Shown here piece after piece: positions 32,223-44,853 of a stretch of 64,000 nucleotides of DNA (positions are counted from its first letter, which is position 1; each line of letters begins with the position of its first letter). Source of the DNA: Ilyonectria destructans (lineage: Eukaryota; Ascomycota; Sordariomycetes; Hypocreales; Nectriaceae). The notes under the pieces were generated by a model that saw only the letters and a program-made list of their open reading frames with translations, searched no databases and was not told the DNA's origin. The stretch covers positions 2,170,001 through 2,234,000 of the forward strand of contig JAHEWK010000005.1 in the NCBI GenBank assembly GCA_020740775.1, read 5' to 3'. A program made the translations under genes and the position numbers.

Positions 32223-33017
32223 GGTTGAGTATATTGTTCGCAATCGGGGGTCAGGGATTGGGCGTGGAACGAGAAAGGAATGGAGCGCCTCGCGGGCTTA
32301 GATGTGGATGGGGGAGCGGTGGTGTCGAGCTTGAGTAAAAGAAACAAAGCCAGGATGGGTATCTTATGTAGGAATAGAGTCGTAAATCGTGGCAAGGTTT
32401 CCCGAAATAGAGAAAGCCAACTTGGGACTTGCGGCGGACGCAGAAGGTTTTCGGCACCGTTGTGTCGCCGGTTTGGGTTCGGAGTACAGAAAGAAGCGAA
32501 ACGAAACGTGAAGAGGGGCCTTCAAGGTCGACGACATCTGAGGTCCAAGATCAAGGTCAGTCATGGCGGGGCAACAGCGGGCATTTGGGCAGCTGTGGCG
32601 GGGTTGAATGATGTAGTCACGCCGGGAGGGGCCTGGTAGAGTAGGTGAAAAGTTCACGCCGCAGTTGAGAAATATTACGGACTAAGCTTAATATGGATGG
32701 AAACCTGGAGGCAGTTCCGTTGAAAACCCCCCAATTCGGCTTAAAGTGTGTGCGTAAATTTCCCCTCCACGTGAACGCTTGGGGCACTCCACGACCAGGC
32801 AGCCCCTGACTCCCGGACTTTTCCTTTCACCGCCGCCCGAAGTTGATGCGGTGGGTGGTGCAAGGCAACCCCAAATCCTCAAAAAATTCGGGCTTGATCA
32901 AGAGAAGCTTGGAAGCTACAGTCTGCCACCGTACTTCGTGGGATCTTGTTTATTTTTGCCGTAATCGCCCCGTTTCTAGCGAATACAGCTCCCCGCGGTG
33001 GACGACCGACTGCCAAC
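32223..33017. promoter_or_regulatory. Shared divergent promoter of HBS1 and CCT5
   Basis: 795 bp separate the two start codons. CCACGTGAAC at 32767-32776 is an E-box-type core. No TATA box is evident on either side, as expected for housekeeping genes. Confidence 0.55.
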
Positions 33018-34888
33018 ATGGCGATGAGTGAGTCTCGCACAAATATATTGTGGAGGGGTTGAAGCTAACGAGGGGACAGATCTGGATGTGTCGAATGGTA
33101 CTGCCCGCCCGACGAGACGATCACCCCGAAGTTCCCTGGCTAACCATGCTCACAAATAGCGGCGGTGATGAAGGATGAGCAAGGCCGACCCTTCATCGTC
33201 GTGAGAGAGTGCGTTCATGTCCCCTCCCCGCCGAGCTCCCCCTCCTAACCGTTCCCAGTCAGGGGAGGAAGAAGCGCCAGTTTGGCAACGAAGCTGTCAA
33301 GTCCCATATCCTCGCCGCCCGTACCGTCGCGAACATCGTCAAGACTTCCCTCGGCCCCCGAGGCCTCGACAAGATCCTCATCTCCCCCGACGGAGACATC
33401 ACCGTGACGAACGATGGCGCTACCATTCTGCAGCAGATGGAGATTACAAACCATGTGGCTAAGCTATTAGTTGAGCTGTCCAAGTCGCAGGATGATGAGA
33501 TCGGTGACGGTACCACCGGTGTCGTCGTCCTCGCTGGTGCTCTGCTGGAGCAGGCCGCCGACCTCATCGACAAGGGTATCCACCCTATTCGCATTGCCGA
33601 CGGTTACGACCAGGCCTGCGATATCGCTGTGGCAGAGCTCGAGAAGATCTCCGATGTCATCGAGTTCTCCAAGGAAGAGACTTCTAACCTCGTCAAGGTT
33701 GCCCGAACAAGTCTGGGAAGCAAGATCGTTTCCAAGGCCCACGACCAGTTCGCCAACATTGCCGTCGATGCCGTTCTCTCCGTTGCCGACCTCGAGCGAA
33801 AAGACGTCGATTTCGAGCTGATCAAGGTGGACGGCAAGGTTGGAGGTGCTCTCGAGGATACCCTTCTCGTCAAGGGTGTCATTGTCGACAAGGACTTCTC
33901 TCACCCCCAGATGCCTTCCGAGGTGCGCGACGCCAAAATTGCCATCTTGACCTGCGCGTTCGAGCCCCCGAAGCCCAAGACCAAGCACAAGCTTGACATC
34001 ACCAGCGTTGAGGAGTTCAAGAAGTTGCAAAACTACGAGAAGGAGAAGTTCATCGAGATGATCCAGCAGATCAAGGACACCGGCGCCAATCTGGCCATTT
34101 GCCAGTGGGGTTTCGACGATGAGGCCAACCACTTGCTGCTCCAGAACCAGCTCCCCGCCGTCCGATGGGTTGGTGGCCCCGAGATCGAGCTTATTGCCAT
34201 CGCTACCAACGGCCGAATCGTGCCTCGATTTGAGGATCTCAGTGCGGAGAAGCTTGGCCGAGCTGGCATCGTGCGAGAGATGTCGTTTGGTACTACGAGA
34301 GAGAAGATGCTGGTTATCGAGGAGTGTGCGAATACCCGAGCTGTGACTGTCTTTGTCCGTGGCAGCAACAAGATGGTAAGCAACAAATACTGACCCAGCG
34401 ACAAAGGGCTAGCTAACGATGATTAGATTATCGACGAGGCGAAGCGATCTCTACACGACGCTCTCTGCGTGGTGCGAAACCTGGTGCGCGACAACCGAGT
34501 TGTTTATGGCGGTGGTGCTGCCGAGATTGCCTGTTCACTGGCAGTCGAGGACGCCGCTGTCAAGACTCCTGGTCTGGAGCAGTACGCCATGCGAGCTTTC
34601 GCCGAGGCTCTCGACACTGTCCCCATGACCCTGGCTGAGAACAGCGGGCTCAACCCCATTGCAACCTTGGCTGAAGTCAAGAGTCAGCAGGTAAAGGCTG
34701 GCAACGAGATCCGAGGACGACTTGGTGTCGACTGTATGGGACGGGGCAGCAATGACATGAAGGAAGCTTTCGTCATTGACCCCTTGATTGGCAAGAAGCA
34801 GCAGCTGCAGCTGGCCACACAATTATGCCGTATGGTCTTGAAGGTCAACAACGTCATTGTGGCTGGAGCCGATGAGAACGAATGGTAA
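33018..34888 (+). CDS. CCT5: Chaperonin-containing TCP-1 subunit epsilon (CCT5)
   Basis: Subunit of the cytosolic CCT/TRiC ring, which folds actin, tubulin and other proteins with ATP. Five exons: 33018-33027, 33080-33097, 33160-33208, 33259-34375, 34427-34888, giving 551 residues, the usual size. The first exon is only 10 nt, the second 18 nt and the third 49 nt. The model is supported because splicing restores the family N-terminus (AMNLDVSN, then [19 protein letters not shown]). Group II chaperonin motifs follow: [33 protein letters not shown], later VYGGGAAE, and [12 protein letters not shown] with the C-terminal ATP-site region. The wording of the apical part and NEW end fit epsilon. It is divergent from HBS1. 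Confidence 0.95.
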
Positions 34889-35400
34889 GCCAAGTGGGAA
34901 GATGCCGGGGTTAGATCAAAAGCATGTATGATGAATAGAACCTGCTTCTTATCCTGTCAAATGAGGCCATGTTTAGCCTATGCTGTGTTCCAATTTGCGT
35001 CCCAATGAGTGACCATACTGGTTGGGATGTTTAGAGGACGGTGGCGCTACAGCGAGGTAAAAGGAAACAGGCCACCTGACCAAACTAATGATGGTGTGCC
35101 TATGCTTGATGCATCTATTGTACATGTCGAAATTGGGCACGGGCAACATAATAGTAGATGCGCGTGGCTGAGACTTTGTCTCGGGCCAACATTTAGGTTG
35201 AAGCTGCTGGCGATGAAGAATGGCCTGTGCTGCGGATGAATGACGCGCGCCATCCTTAATGCGGCCTTCAATCAACACTCATCTCGAGTTTCGCCTTATC
35301 ATCAAAGTCACCTCTTTCACAATCCCACAATTTACGCGTCAGACTCCTCTCAATATTCGTCATCTGTTGCTCTGGAGAACTACCAGTGAGACACCATCCC
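34889..35400. other. Intergenic: CCT5 3' flank and promoter of the Zn2Cys6 gene
   Basis: 512 bp between tandem plus-strand genes. I see no repeat or RNA gene. Confidence 0.5.
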
Positions 35401-36857
35401 ATGTCGGATCATTCGGCCTCCGAGTCATCCGCAACTCCAGGCCCGCCAGCACCAGGGACGACGAAGCGCCGCCCCATCCCCAGAAAAGGCCACACCAAGT
35501 CCCGGGGCGGATGCTCCAGTTGCAAGAGGAGAAAGGTCAAGTGCGATGAGGTCTCACCAGAATGCGGGCCCTGTCTCCGCCTGGGGCTGGAGTGCGAATA
35601 CCAGCCGAAGCAGCGTCGTAGTCGTGCCGAGCCGTCAACCAGCGTGAGCCGGCCGTTGCGGACAACCCCGGCCATGTTCGATGTCAATGACATGAATTTC
35701 TTCCGGCACTTTTTGTTTGAAGCGTACCCGCCTCTTCCTATCGATGGGTTTTCCGTGTGGCAAGATGTCTCTCGGCTCTCTCATGAAGTAAGCCCCTCTC
35801 AACGATCATTGAAGCATGACTTACAACAGATGGACAGTATGACTTCTTGCTCCACTCCATGCTGGCCATTGGTGCGTCCCATCTAGGCCTGGTATCATCT
35901 TCAAGCTATGAAAAGGTAGCCTTGAAGCATCGGGTCACTGCCATCACATCATTGAATGAACACCTGTCAAACCCAAATCTCTCGACGCACGACGCTGAAG
36001 CCGCATTCGGCGCCATGCTCAATCTAACCTTCCAGGCGGCTTACATGGCGGACGGCCTGGTTGACTTTCTCACCATGGTTCGAGGCTGTATGAACACCCC
36101 GTCACCAGCTCTCTGGGACTGAAACTTATTTGCTCGACAGGCTTCTTAATAGGCATGCACTCGCTTCCGAATATCGAGATGTCCAAGTTCAAAACCCTTG
36201 CGAGATCCTCTTATATCGTCAAGGTCCAAGAACTTGTGCGTGTCAGTACCTCGGATAATCGTCTGAATAGCATCATTGCCGAGGAGTTCTGCGACAGCAC
36301 CAGGCAGATTGGTCCCATGTGCAAGAGTGTGCCGGAGTTGCGATATCTAGCGCATATGCAGAAGATAGCAAGTCTGGCAGTCACGGACCCTGCTCAGAGT
36401 ATGCCAAATGCTCGTTTTCGTCCTCAAAGAGTACTAACATCTCCAAGGCGTACATGAACTCTCCTTCTTCTATGAGGGGCTAGTTGAGCTCACATCTCAA
36501 GACTTTTCTGCCTTTATCGATCCAGAAAATCATGTGTCTCAGCTCGTCATCATGCACATGCTCGTGCTGGACTATGTCATAAGCCGAAAGACGGTGTCTG
36601 AGGAGAGCGCCAAATACTGTAGAAACGCGGGGTTTAATAACGGATACGACTGCCGGAAAGGCATGTCCGAGATTTGGATCGACCAGATGCTGGAACAGCT
36701 CCCTCTTGAGTACCAAAAATACGCCGAGTGGCCAGTCAATTTTGTTCGGGGTTTGAGTTACTCCTTTGAGCAAGACCATGACGTCTGGAGACCATTCTTG
36801 CTAAACAACGGGGCAGCTACCATGCCCTCTGAGCGTGGAACCATATCAACTATTTGA
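35401..36857 (+). CDS. Zn2Cys6 transcription factor, Upc2-like family
   Basis: Four exons (35401-35787, 35838-36087, 36141-36398, 36448-36857), 434 residues, phases consistent. The zinc cluster is complete: Cys38, 41, 48, 55, 58 and 65 in [15 protein letters not shown] ... [11 protein letters not shown], preceded by basic residues. After it comes [16 protein letters not shown] and [16 protein letters not shown], the layout typical of fungal regulators annotated as sterol-uptake control (Upc2/Ecm22)-like, where the C-terminal helical domain senses a ligand. Here the domain ends in [15 protein letters not shown]. Most filamentous-fungal members have no proven sterol role, so the ligand is unknown. 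The gene faces an RTA1-family membrane-protein gene 1.4 kb downstream, which is of interest because RTA1-type genes respond to sterol and azole stress. The start at 35401 is the first in-frame ATG. Confidence 0.88.
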
Positions 36858-38252
36858 GAGTAAGTCAAGCAACTCATGCGTCGTCCAGATATGTATTCTA
36901 ATTCCAGTCTCTAAGGCACCCTACCATCACATGCTTGAGCGTTCATAGTCAACACCTCATTCTCGGGCAGAGATCCTACATGACGGATCCATAGTCCATA
37001 CTAATCATATTTTATGAATAGACGGAGACACTAGAGATTCCCGAGTTGTTTCTTTATCCTCTTCTAGAGACTATCTTACGATATTCCAACGCCACGTGAA
37101 ACTGCTAGCTTGTCTATCCTCTGGACGTGAAGCCTACGCTATTCTTGATAACACATCCTGGCCACGACTCATGTGCCACATTGTGCAATTCGTTGTTACG
37201 AACCCCCATTTTTCGTATTTTCATTTTCAATTTATTTTCTGGAGTAATGAAGAGTCTAGGAACGTCCGTCTGCTTCTCTATAGCCCAACTGACATTAGAG
37301 ATCCCCAATACTGGTTGTGTTTGATCATACCATACCCCGCCAGTCACCTGTATCCGCTTCTACCATATCTATGCCATAGACTTAGCAGCTCCCCCATATT
37401 TACCCAAGTCGTCCCAATCCGCCCTCTAGCCAGCCCCTAGCTGGCTATCATCCGCACCACCTCCACGCAACGCAGCAGCTCCTCGAACCAGGGCTCGAAA
37501 GCCTTTCCGCCGATGTCGTCGATAAAGCCCTACCCCTCTTTATCCGTCTTTGAAGTCTCTGGCCAACCCCAGCAGAGCGGCCTTCTCTGTCCAGATGAAG
37601 CCGAGGTCAATACTAACGACACTGTTTTCTTGGATCGACCCTGTCGCTATCGTCCAGAAACAGGTCGCATCTGAAGATGGCCAAGGCGATCCGTTGTGTT
37701 GTGTTGAGTCGTGCTGATTGATTGAATGGGTGGCTTAAGAGCCTGTGTTTATGAAGGAATGGTCGATGCGCTCTGCGCTTTTGTATCCCTGGTATACAGA
37801 GCTGTTCTTGCTCAGGGCTTCGAGGATTATTGAAGTAGTCATTGTGTAAGTTTGATGGATTTGATACCTATTAGAAGGGAGATTAGCCTCTCGACGACGA
37901 GAGATGTCAGTCGCTCTTATATTATATTGCTCAAGATATGGTTATTGTCTCAAGGTCATTGACTGCAGACAACAAGGTCGTTGATGCAGGCAGCAGGGTT
38001 GAAAACAGAAGGGTTGAATTGAAGCGTACGGCAAAGATCAGTGTGCAATAACTTTATTGCAAAGCTACTGTCTCTTTTGGTACTGGGTGTAGTACTAAAT
38101 GTGTGTCTCTATTGTTTGCAGATACTGTATGGCTTTGATCTATCTGATCATATCGAGTAAAGCAAAAAGAAATTACTTAGCAGCTCCTGTGTTTCCCGCT
38201 TTGTATGACTTTGGTCATCTCCAGTGTGTACCTAAGGACCTCAGCATATCCT
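36858..38252. other. Convergent intergenic region with a possible decayed gene
   Basis: 1.4 kb between the Zn2Cys6 gene and the RTA1 gene. Minus-strand sequence at about 37440-37720 looks like broken coding DNA (listed separately). The remainder shows nothing. Confidence 0.5.
37440..37720 (-). pseudogene. Possible gene remnant with stops and frameshifts
   Basis: Three protein-like segments appear in order on the minus strand but in different frames: FRCDLFLDDSDRVDP, then SIDLGFIWTEKAALLGLARD, then IGGKAFEPWFEELLRC, separated by a stop and at least two frame changes. The first two faintly recall the catalytic-loop and metal-site region of fungal aminoglycoside-phosphotransferase-like kinases (D/N-rich loop, then an IDxxF/W element). 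I am not sure of this assignment. It may equally be a chance frame in GC-rich sequence. Confidence 0.3.
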
Positions 38253-39204
38253 TTAGGTCATTGTGGCCGACCCGCCAGACAACTCGGTCTCATCCGACTG
38301 AAGAGCCTTGCGTCGGGCACCGTGCTTTCCCAGGTAACGGCTTGGGTGATACATGCAAAAGATGCCAATAGCGCCAATCATTGGTACGCACTCAAAGACC
38401 CAAAAGAGCCATTCGGTACGGAAGGCATATCCGTTCATCCCCTCGGCAAACTCGCAGACGCGATAGATGCATCGAACCTATTCGAGTCAGCACTGTCTTA
38501 TCCGGACCCCTGGAGTAACTCACCATGATCAAGCCACTCGAAATGTACACAGCTCGGACTACAGTCCTCCAGCCCTTGGGAGCGTCTTCGACTTCGAGCT
38601 GATTCCCAAGGACATGGAACTTGCGGAATAAGCAAAGGAAGACCGCAAATGCGATGAGCTGGAAGACCAATCCTCCGATCAAGACTCGTCGTCCGATCCT
38701 TTCTCCGTCCCCCGTCCAATCATCTGTGCTTGCGATTGCTGAACCGGAACCCTGGACCGAGAAGGCGATAACGTCGCAGACTACGAAAATCGGTGTAAGA
38801 TGCCGCCCGGGGATCTTGAGGATGCGGTGGTTCGACGGTGGCAGGACTGATACGATGAGACGGCTGATGAGGAGGTAGTTCCCTGCCGCAATGAAGATTG
38901 GTGCGAGAACGGTGAGGGAGAGAGTTATGATAAAAGGGGTCTGTTGTCGTTAGCCTCTGGAAGGAGGGCAGGGAGAGAGTAGCAACCGTACCAAAGCAGA
39001 CTGGTTTTTGACTGAATATGTTCGAAAAATGTACGCAACAAGTTCAACGGTTGCACCAATTGGAACCACAACAAAGTACCATGCCCGGTACTTGATGAGT
39101 GTTTGGTAAGAGGTTATGATGAAGATAATTCCATAGGCAACGGTTCCGAGGATGGCGAGGGCAAAAGATGGATTGTACATCCAGATCGAGTCTGATTCAG
39201 CCAT
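38253..39204 (-). CDS. RTA1-family membrane protein (lipid-translocating exporter-like)
   Basis: Three exons (39204-38992, 38940-38524, 38477-38253), 284 residues, with introns of 51 and 46 bp, phase 0. Seven membrane segments can be drawn, beginning with FALAILGTVAYGIIFIITS and WYFVVVPIGATVELVAYIF. RTA1 hallmarks are VAYIFRTYS, FIITLSLTVLAPIFIAAGNYL, FVVCDVIAFSVQGSGSA, GGLVFQLIAFAVFLCLF and the late RCIYRVCEFAEG ... EWLFWVFECVP. The family sits in the plasma membrane and is linked in yeasts to resistance to 7-aminocholesterol, sphingoid bases and azoles. The molecular activity is debated. It is convergent with an Upc2-like regulator. Confidence 0.93.
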
Positions 39205-42200
39205 TATTGAAGCCTGGTAAAGGAGACGAGGAAGAGAATAATTTGTGGAAAATGCTGCAGGCCGGAATAGTATTTGGCCACGTTTACTGCTATAAAGCTC
39301 CTGCTTCTTCTTCTTCCTCCTTGCGAATGCTCTCTTTATACTACCTGGAACCCGAGGCCACGCAATGATCGGATTGAAAGCGAGCACCTCCCATGTCTGA
39401 AGTTATCCACCGCGCATGATTGGCGCTGGCCATAGGCCACTGAACATCTTCGGGGGGACTTGCATCAGCTCTTACAGGAAATTCATTGCGTGTCGTCGCA
39501 GGTTGGAAGCGACGAATGCGAGGACCAATCAGGGGCCTGAATACCGTGAATATTGCCCTTGGCGCCATGGGCTCTGCAGTTTACACTTGCCCCGGCTTAC
39601 GATATGAGATGCGGCTAAGGTTGAGAAATTAAAGATTGGATCGTGCGTCCTTCGTTTGCCGTATTGGGCGAGAATCAGCATCATCGCCGCGTGGGCTATC
39701 ATGGTATCTTCGTTTGCCGAATCCGGCGACACTCCCCCATGATTGCCGTGCTTGTTGATTACACGCGGGTCGGCGTCATCTTGAGCAAAGTGATAAGAGT
39801 TCTAGGTCCAGTTAAAAAGCCGGTTGGCCTCTAACATGTGAAGGCTGGCTTAAAAACTCTGCTAGGGAAGTCAAAGATACGCGATCATGAACGCCCGGGT
39901 GTCCACAGCTACGGTGGCATCATGAAACAGTACAGGTCAAGGTGAACCAGGCATGAGCTAATCATGCATGCATGCAACGAATCCTCACGCGATGAAGTTA
40001 TTCACATGGGCGAGACACTCGCTCACCTTTGGACATTCTGAGTCGAAATTTCTCATTGTGAGGTCAGGAGGCATATGATGGCGCGATAAAGTCGCAGTTG
40101 GCATCCAGACGCTTGTGATGTAATCATCCGTTGTCGGCCGGGAACGCTTGTGGCGACTTTAGGGAGGGTAAAAGGGTGTGCGCTAAGTACAGATGTACTC
40201 AGATCCAGCACCAGGGGTATCAGGTTCCCTCATTGAGGTGATACCCGGCGGTTAGTTATGGCAATTGAGGCAGCTGATTGGGATCTGGGCCGCGGGGACG
40301 GGCTGGGTGTCATGGTGTTGAGAGGTGCATGAAAGCGTGACTATTCTGGGGTCATGACACTGCAATAGCGGCCAGGCGACAGGCAATACTGCATGAAAAC
40401 GGTTCACTGACCCAAAAAATGCGCCTGGAAAATGGAAACGAATGAACATGTTTTTCAGTGTAGATTTTGAGAATGACCTGTGCCGGGGACGAAGGAGATT
40501 CCCGCTGGCGCCGGGAGGCCAATGCGAGGGCTGATGGGTGGATGGCAAGATGACTGCATCGAGCTTGTGTCTGGCTCGCGTGAACAGAGTATTTTCGATA
40601 CACTTTGTTACTTTGCTACTTTGTCCTTTTCCATGTGAAAGAAGCTGACCTCGTCTGACCGGTTCGGCCTCCGTCGCATCTCGCCTTCAGCCAGCGCGCG
40701 GCTTGATCAGGCAGCCCCCGTGCGGCGATGCGGCGGTGCGGCCCTACCCTGCACTGCCACCTCTGCTTGCCAGCGAGGAACGGTCAGGACCCCCCCGGAT
40801 GGGGGCTGCCAGCTGGTTGAGTGTTGCAAGGAGCAGTCCTTCACCGATGGTTGAGTCGCAGCCCGAGAAACGACAGCTGAGGCGCCACTGGGCGAACTTG
40901 AGGGGGGAACGGAGGCCACGCGTGGTACTGCGCTGCGTTGGTGCGCATGTGAGTGAGTCAAGCCTGGCGGCCGTCTGCATGTATGTCCCCGTGTTTGTGG
41001 ATCCCGGCGGGCTGAGATTGATTCATTGAGGACGGGAGGAGGAAACGGTGAGAAATCAAATGATTTAATGTATTTAATGTATTTGATTTATTTAATATAT
41101 TCTGGATGGACTTCCGTTGCAATATTGGATATTCGGCGTCGACTGGATGTCTGGTACTGGGGGGAGTAGAGGGGCTTGATGCACTACCAACTCCAAGAAT
41201 ACCAGTATAAATAAACAACAATCACAAACCCCGCCAGAGTATTCAGCAGCGAGAGAACTATCTCTGGGGCCAGGGCAAAACAAACGGGTATTACGGTGGG
41301 AGAATAACTAGTAAATAACAATATTAATTAAAATAATAATTCCCCCCCCAGGCTATTGTTTAATTCCTATTTTATTTTATCTGCTTTCTTTCTTTATCTC
41401 ACCGTCCTAGGGTCCAGCCACCTCCACCTCCACGTCGCCACCCCCCGTTTTCCAGCCCAATGTACCTTGGTACCAGGTATTTCCCAGCTTCATCAGCGAC
41501 AAAGCAAAGAAAACAAGCCTTGGCTTAAGACCCAATGCCCGCTGTTTCGGGGAAGCACCCACCCGAGCCGGGTTCCCGGGCTCACCGCCCGTGAGACGGT
41601 CGGGAGATGATGCATAGTGTGGGCGTTTTTCCGAGGCGTGTCGATGAGCGGCAAGGCTTGTCAAGGGCTTGTTATTTTGGGGGGTAGAGGTCATCTGCTC
41701 GCTGGGTGATGAGGTGGGTGATGAGCTGGCAAGCCCACCCTCCCACCATCTCGACTTCTGTGATCCCACCCCGTCCAACCCACCCATCTTCAACTTCGCA
41801 GTTCCTCCCTCCATCGCGTCAACACCACCTCGCTCACACCTCGCACACCTCGCACACCTCGCACACCTCTCAGCACCTCTCAGCACAACTCTTTCAACAC
41901 CCTCATTCAAGCCCTCAACAACACCACCCCTCCGCATTCCACCATCCCACACCCTCAAACACGGCCCCCTCTCCCGGCTTCCTGTACACGGCCACACCAC
42001 AAGCCTCCCGCCATTCTGTTGGCCCTGAACTCCCTGGCCCCCATTCAACCTTGACCCTCCACACCTTAATTGAGTAGCCATTGTCGCATCTGCTGGCGCC
42101 CTCGCTCGCCTATCACAGATCACGGGACGCGGCCCAGGTCCCTCTAGCCCTGTAATATGCAGCCAGTCGATGACGGATGGCATCTGGCATTCGCCAGCCC

Positions 42201-44853
42201 GCGAGTCACTGATCGATGTTGCAGGGAGCAGCCCACCACGGCACTACGGTGGAGCGCGCCATCCCACGGACTGCCGGCTGGTGGCTTGTGGTTGGCCTTG
42301 GCGTGGCAGGCCCTTCAAGGCATTCATCCCTCATCCATCATCTATGCAGGGCTGTTCATCCATTGTCCAGCTCGCCGTGATTGCTTGGTTGGCGTTCCAG
42401 GGTTGAAATTGACCTCCATCCGGTTGGGTTGTTTGTATCCCCTCGTTTCTTTTTTTGATGTCTTGTGTGTTGGCTCTCCCTCTTGGTTGGCTCTGTTGAG
42501 ACTCCAAGGTCTTGCATCTTGCTGTCTTCCCGATGTTTGCTTGTCCACCAGACCTCCCGTCCTGTTAGCCCAAGTTGATATCTCACTCGGGTGCCACCAC
42601 AGCGCCACGGATGGGTCTCGTATTGAGCAGCAAGTAAACCACTTCTCCGCCAATACTTCCCTCCCATCACATCCGGCCGCCACTTTCGTCTCGTCTCTTT
42701 CCTCCTCACCATCCCGGTCCCATTTCAGGCTCTCATCCATATTCAACATGTCATAATCGCCGACCCTGTTGGGAACCGGCCAGCCCTGTCGTCACAGGCT
42801 CACAGGTACACTCGGTCGATATTCGGGGCCTTGCCTTCCTGTGTCTATGTGAGACGTGCCCTCCGGGCTGCGACTCGTCAGCCTGGGCATCAGCATGGCT
42901 TGGCTAACGGACCCCCTTGCTGAGGTATCGGTGCCATTATCCGCGGTACTTGTGATAGATCTGGAGGCCGCCTCGAGAGCGTGAAACCTCGACAAGGTCA
43001 CCCGGGGAGCTGGGATTCCTTGTTCGTCGTGAGGTACCACCAGCCGAAATTGGGACTTTTGGGGCTTGATATCTCTTCTCTCGACGATCCGTCAGCCACA
43101 GCACGTCGTCCCCCACGGAGCACAACCCCCGTGACTCATTATCCGCGGTTTCGTTTCTTCTTCCGACATTACAACCGCTTGGCCATCATTGGTTGCACTA
43201 AGTCTCTCCACGATAGCCATCGGTTGTTCCAGACAAGTGGACGCGCACTTTGTGTTCCCTCCACTGCAGCGGCATCACGCATCGAGTCCCTGTTGCGTCC
43301 CCGCGTGTCCTTGCCACTCAGGCTCTCGCCTCATGCAAGCCATCATGCAGGAGCTCACTGCATGTCACCCTAGCCTCCACGAGGTGAGGGGGAATTTATG
43401 ACTTGAAGAGAGCTGACTTTGTCGCCTCTTTGTGCGCAGGTTGGACGGGCTGCGCCGTGCTTACCGTGTGCCGAAGCAAACAAATTGCCCTATTGAGTGT
43501 GATTGATTTGAGTAAACGTGACCTTGATGTCATTCAAAAAGGAAAGATCTGATCACCAGTTTCAACGTCTCACCGAGGAATGAACGCAATCCCTGAAGAG
43601 GTGCCATCGGTACTAGCCCTCTTGGCAGATGCTCTGTTAGTCATGGATTCATGGTTTGTTTATGGGGAAGAAGCCAAGTGATGCGATGTTCTCATTTAGG
43701 TATCTTGGGTGTCAATCTTGTGATTCGCTTGCTCAAGGTGAGGCGTGCCATTTCTCCGACTTGCGTCTGCGGGCCGTCTGCAGCATTCGCCGAATGCGAG
43801 AGCTCGCCGATTGCACCGAGAGATGCACCAACCGTTATATACGGTCGAGAGTTTAATCCTAGAACTCAAACCAAAGTATTTTCCCGTTTAGGTTGACATT
43901 ACTTCTCTGCGGACAAAAGGCGTCGGTGCGTAGTTTAGTTTAGGCCTACAGTGTCGACGAGCTTTGCATACACAATTCAATTAAGTCCTAACCGGCGTGA
44001 ACTCAAAGATCATCGCACAGATGACTTCGTTATGGCTTGTCCTATAGATCACACGCATCTTGGTGTATAGGAGCCATGTTGGGGTTTCAAGTCTACGCTT
44101 GGGGGATATGAGAACGCACTTGTTGTGTTGATCTGAGCACCTCGGACGCGGGAATAGTTTTCTACCAACTGCGCTTTGAGGGCGATTATCTAATTGAAAT
44201 TTCATGAAGCCCCGTTTTGACCAACTCTGGATGGGGTGCTTGATGCATTTGGGTTTCCGAAACCCACTATTGGACAGTTCTAAGTCTAGTAGCCTTTCAG
44301 GGGACTCGAAGTGCTGAGGTAGGAGTCAAACCTTAGGTAGGAAGCAGTGTTGACTCACCAAGAGGCGCTAAACGAAAATCACGATTGCCCCTTGATGACT
44401 CTGATCAGGGAATCATCAATATTGGGTTATGACACAGGCGCAAATCTCTTGACTGGGTCTAGTAAGCTGGTAATTATCTCTAGTTGGCAGGCGCAATGAC
44501 TTGGAATGACGCGCTGTGAGTCACCGCACTAATTGTCCCAATTAGCTCCCGCTCGCATCTGACCACATCGTGGCTCGCTTTGAGGGTGGGGCGAACGAGC
44601 CGCATCAATACTTCGCCACAACCAACTTCATCTCCATCTCAACGCAGTTCGAGAGAATAAAACGTCGAGTTGATCCGCCTCATCAACGTCTTGAAACAGG
44701 CAGTGCCTTTACTTGAGATTTCATCACCTTCTCATTCTATTGGCGCTGGCGTTTGGCTTTCCTTTGTGCCGTCCTTCATTTAGTTCGCATCACCACCCCG
44801 TCGTCATTATTCCGCTTCCTCTGCAGACAGCCGCAACTTCAACATCACCCACC
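39205..44853. other. Long gene-free region
   Basis: 5.6 kb with no supported gene. Open frames of up to 258 codons (41407-42183 minus; 42157-42756 plus) lack recognisable content and overlap low-complexity CA/CT-rich sequence. AT-rich patches lie at 41056-41105 and 41308-41345, the second directly followed by a C-run, and a 9-bp tandem repeat lies at 41835-41870. The last 250 bp are probably the promoter and leader of the CHY zinc-finger gene. Confidence 0.5.
41835..41870. repeat. 9-bp tandem repeat, four copies
   Basis: CACACCTCG occurs three times exactly and a fourth time with one change (CACACCTCT), followed by a CAGCACCTCT doublet. The surrounding 300 bp are C/A/T-rich on the plus strand. 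Confidence 0.85.

Noticed and set aside
33467..34132. 221-codon frame antisense to CCT5.
   Set aside because: Shadow of a well-supported chaperonin exon.
41407..42183. 258-codon minus-strand frame.
   Set aside because: Overlaps the CACACCTCG repeat and low-complexity DNA; Gly/Arg-rich, no domain.
42157..42756. 199-codon plus-strand frame.
   Set aside because: Cys/Trp/Leu/Ser-rich translation with no recognisable motif in a C/T-rich region; no splice partner.
43651..43896. Small cysteine-containing frames resembling a secreted effector.
   Set aside because: No signal peptide, two overlapping frames equally open, and no splice support.
44300..44345. GGAGTCAAACC, a possible reverse-strand tRNA B box.
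   Set aside because: No pairing stems of tRNA type around it.
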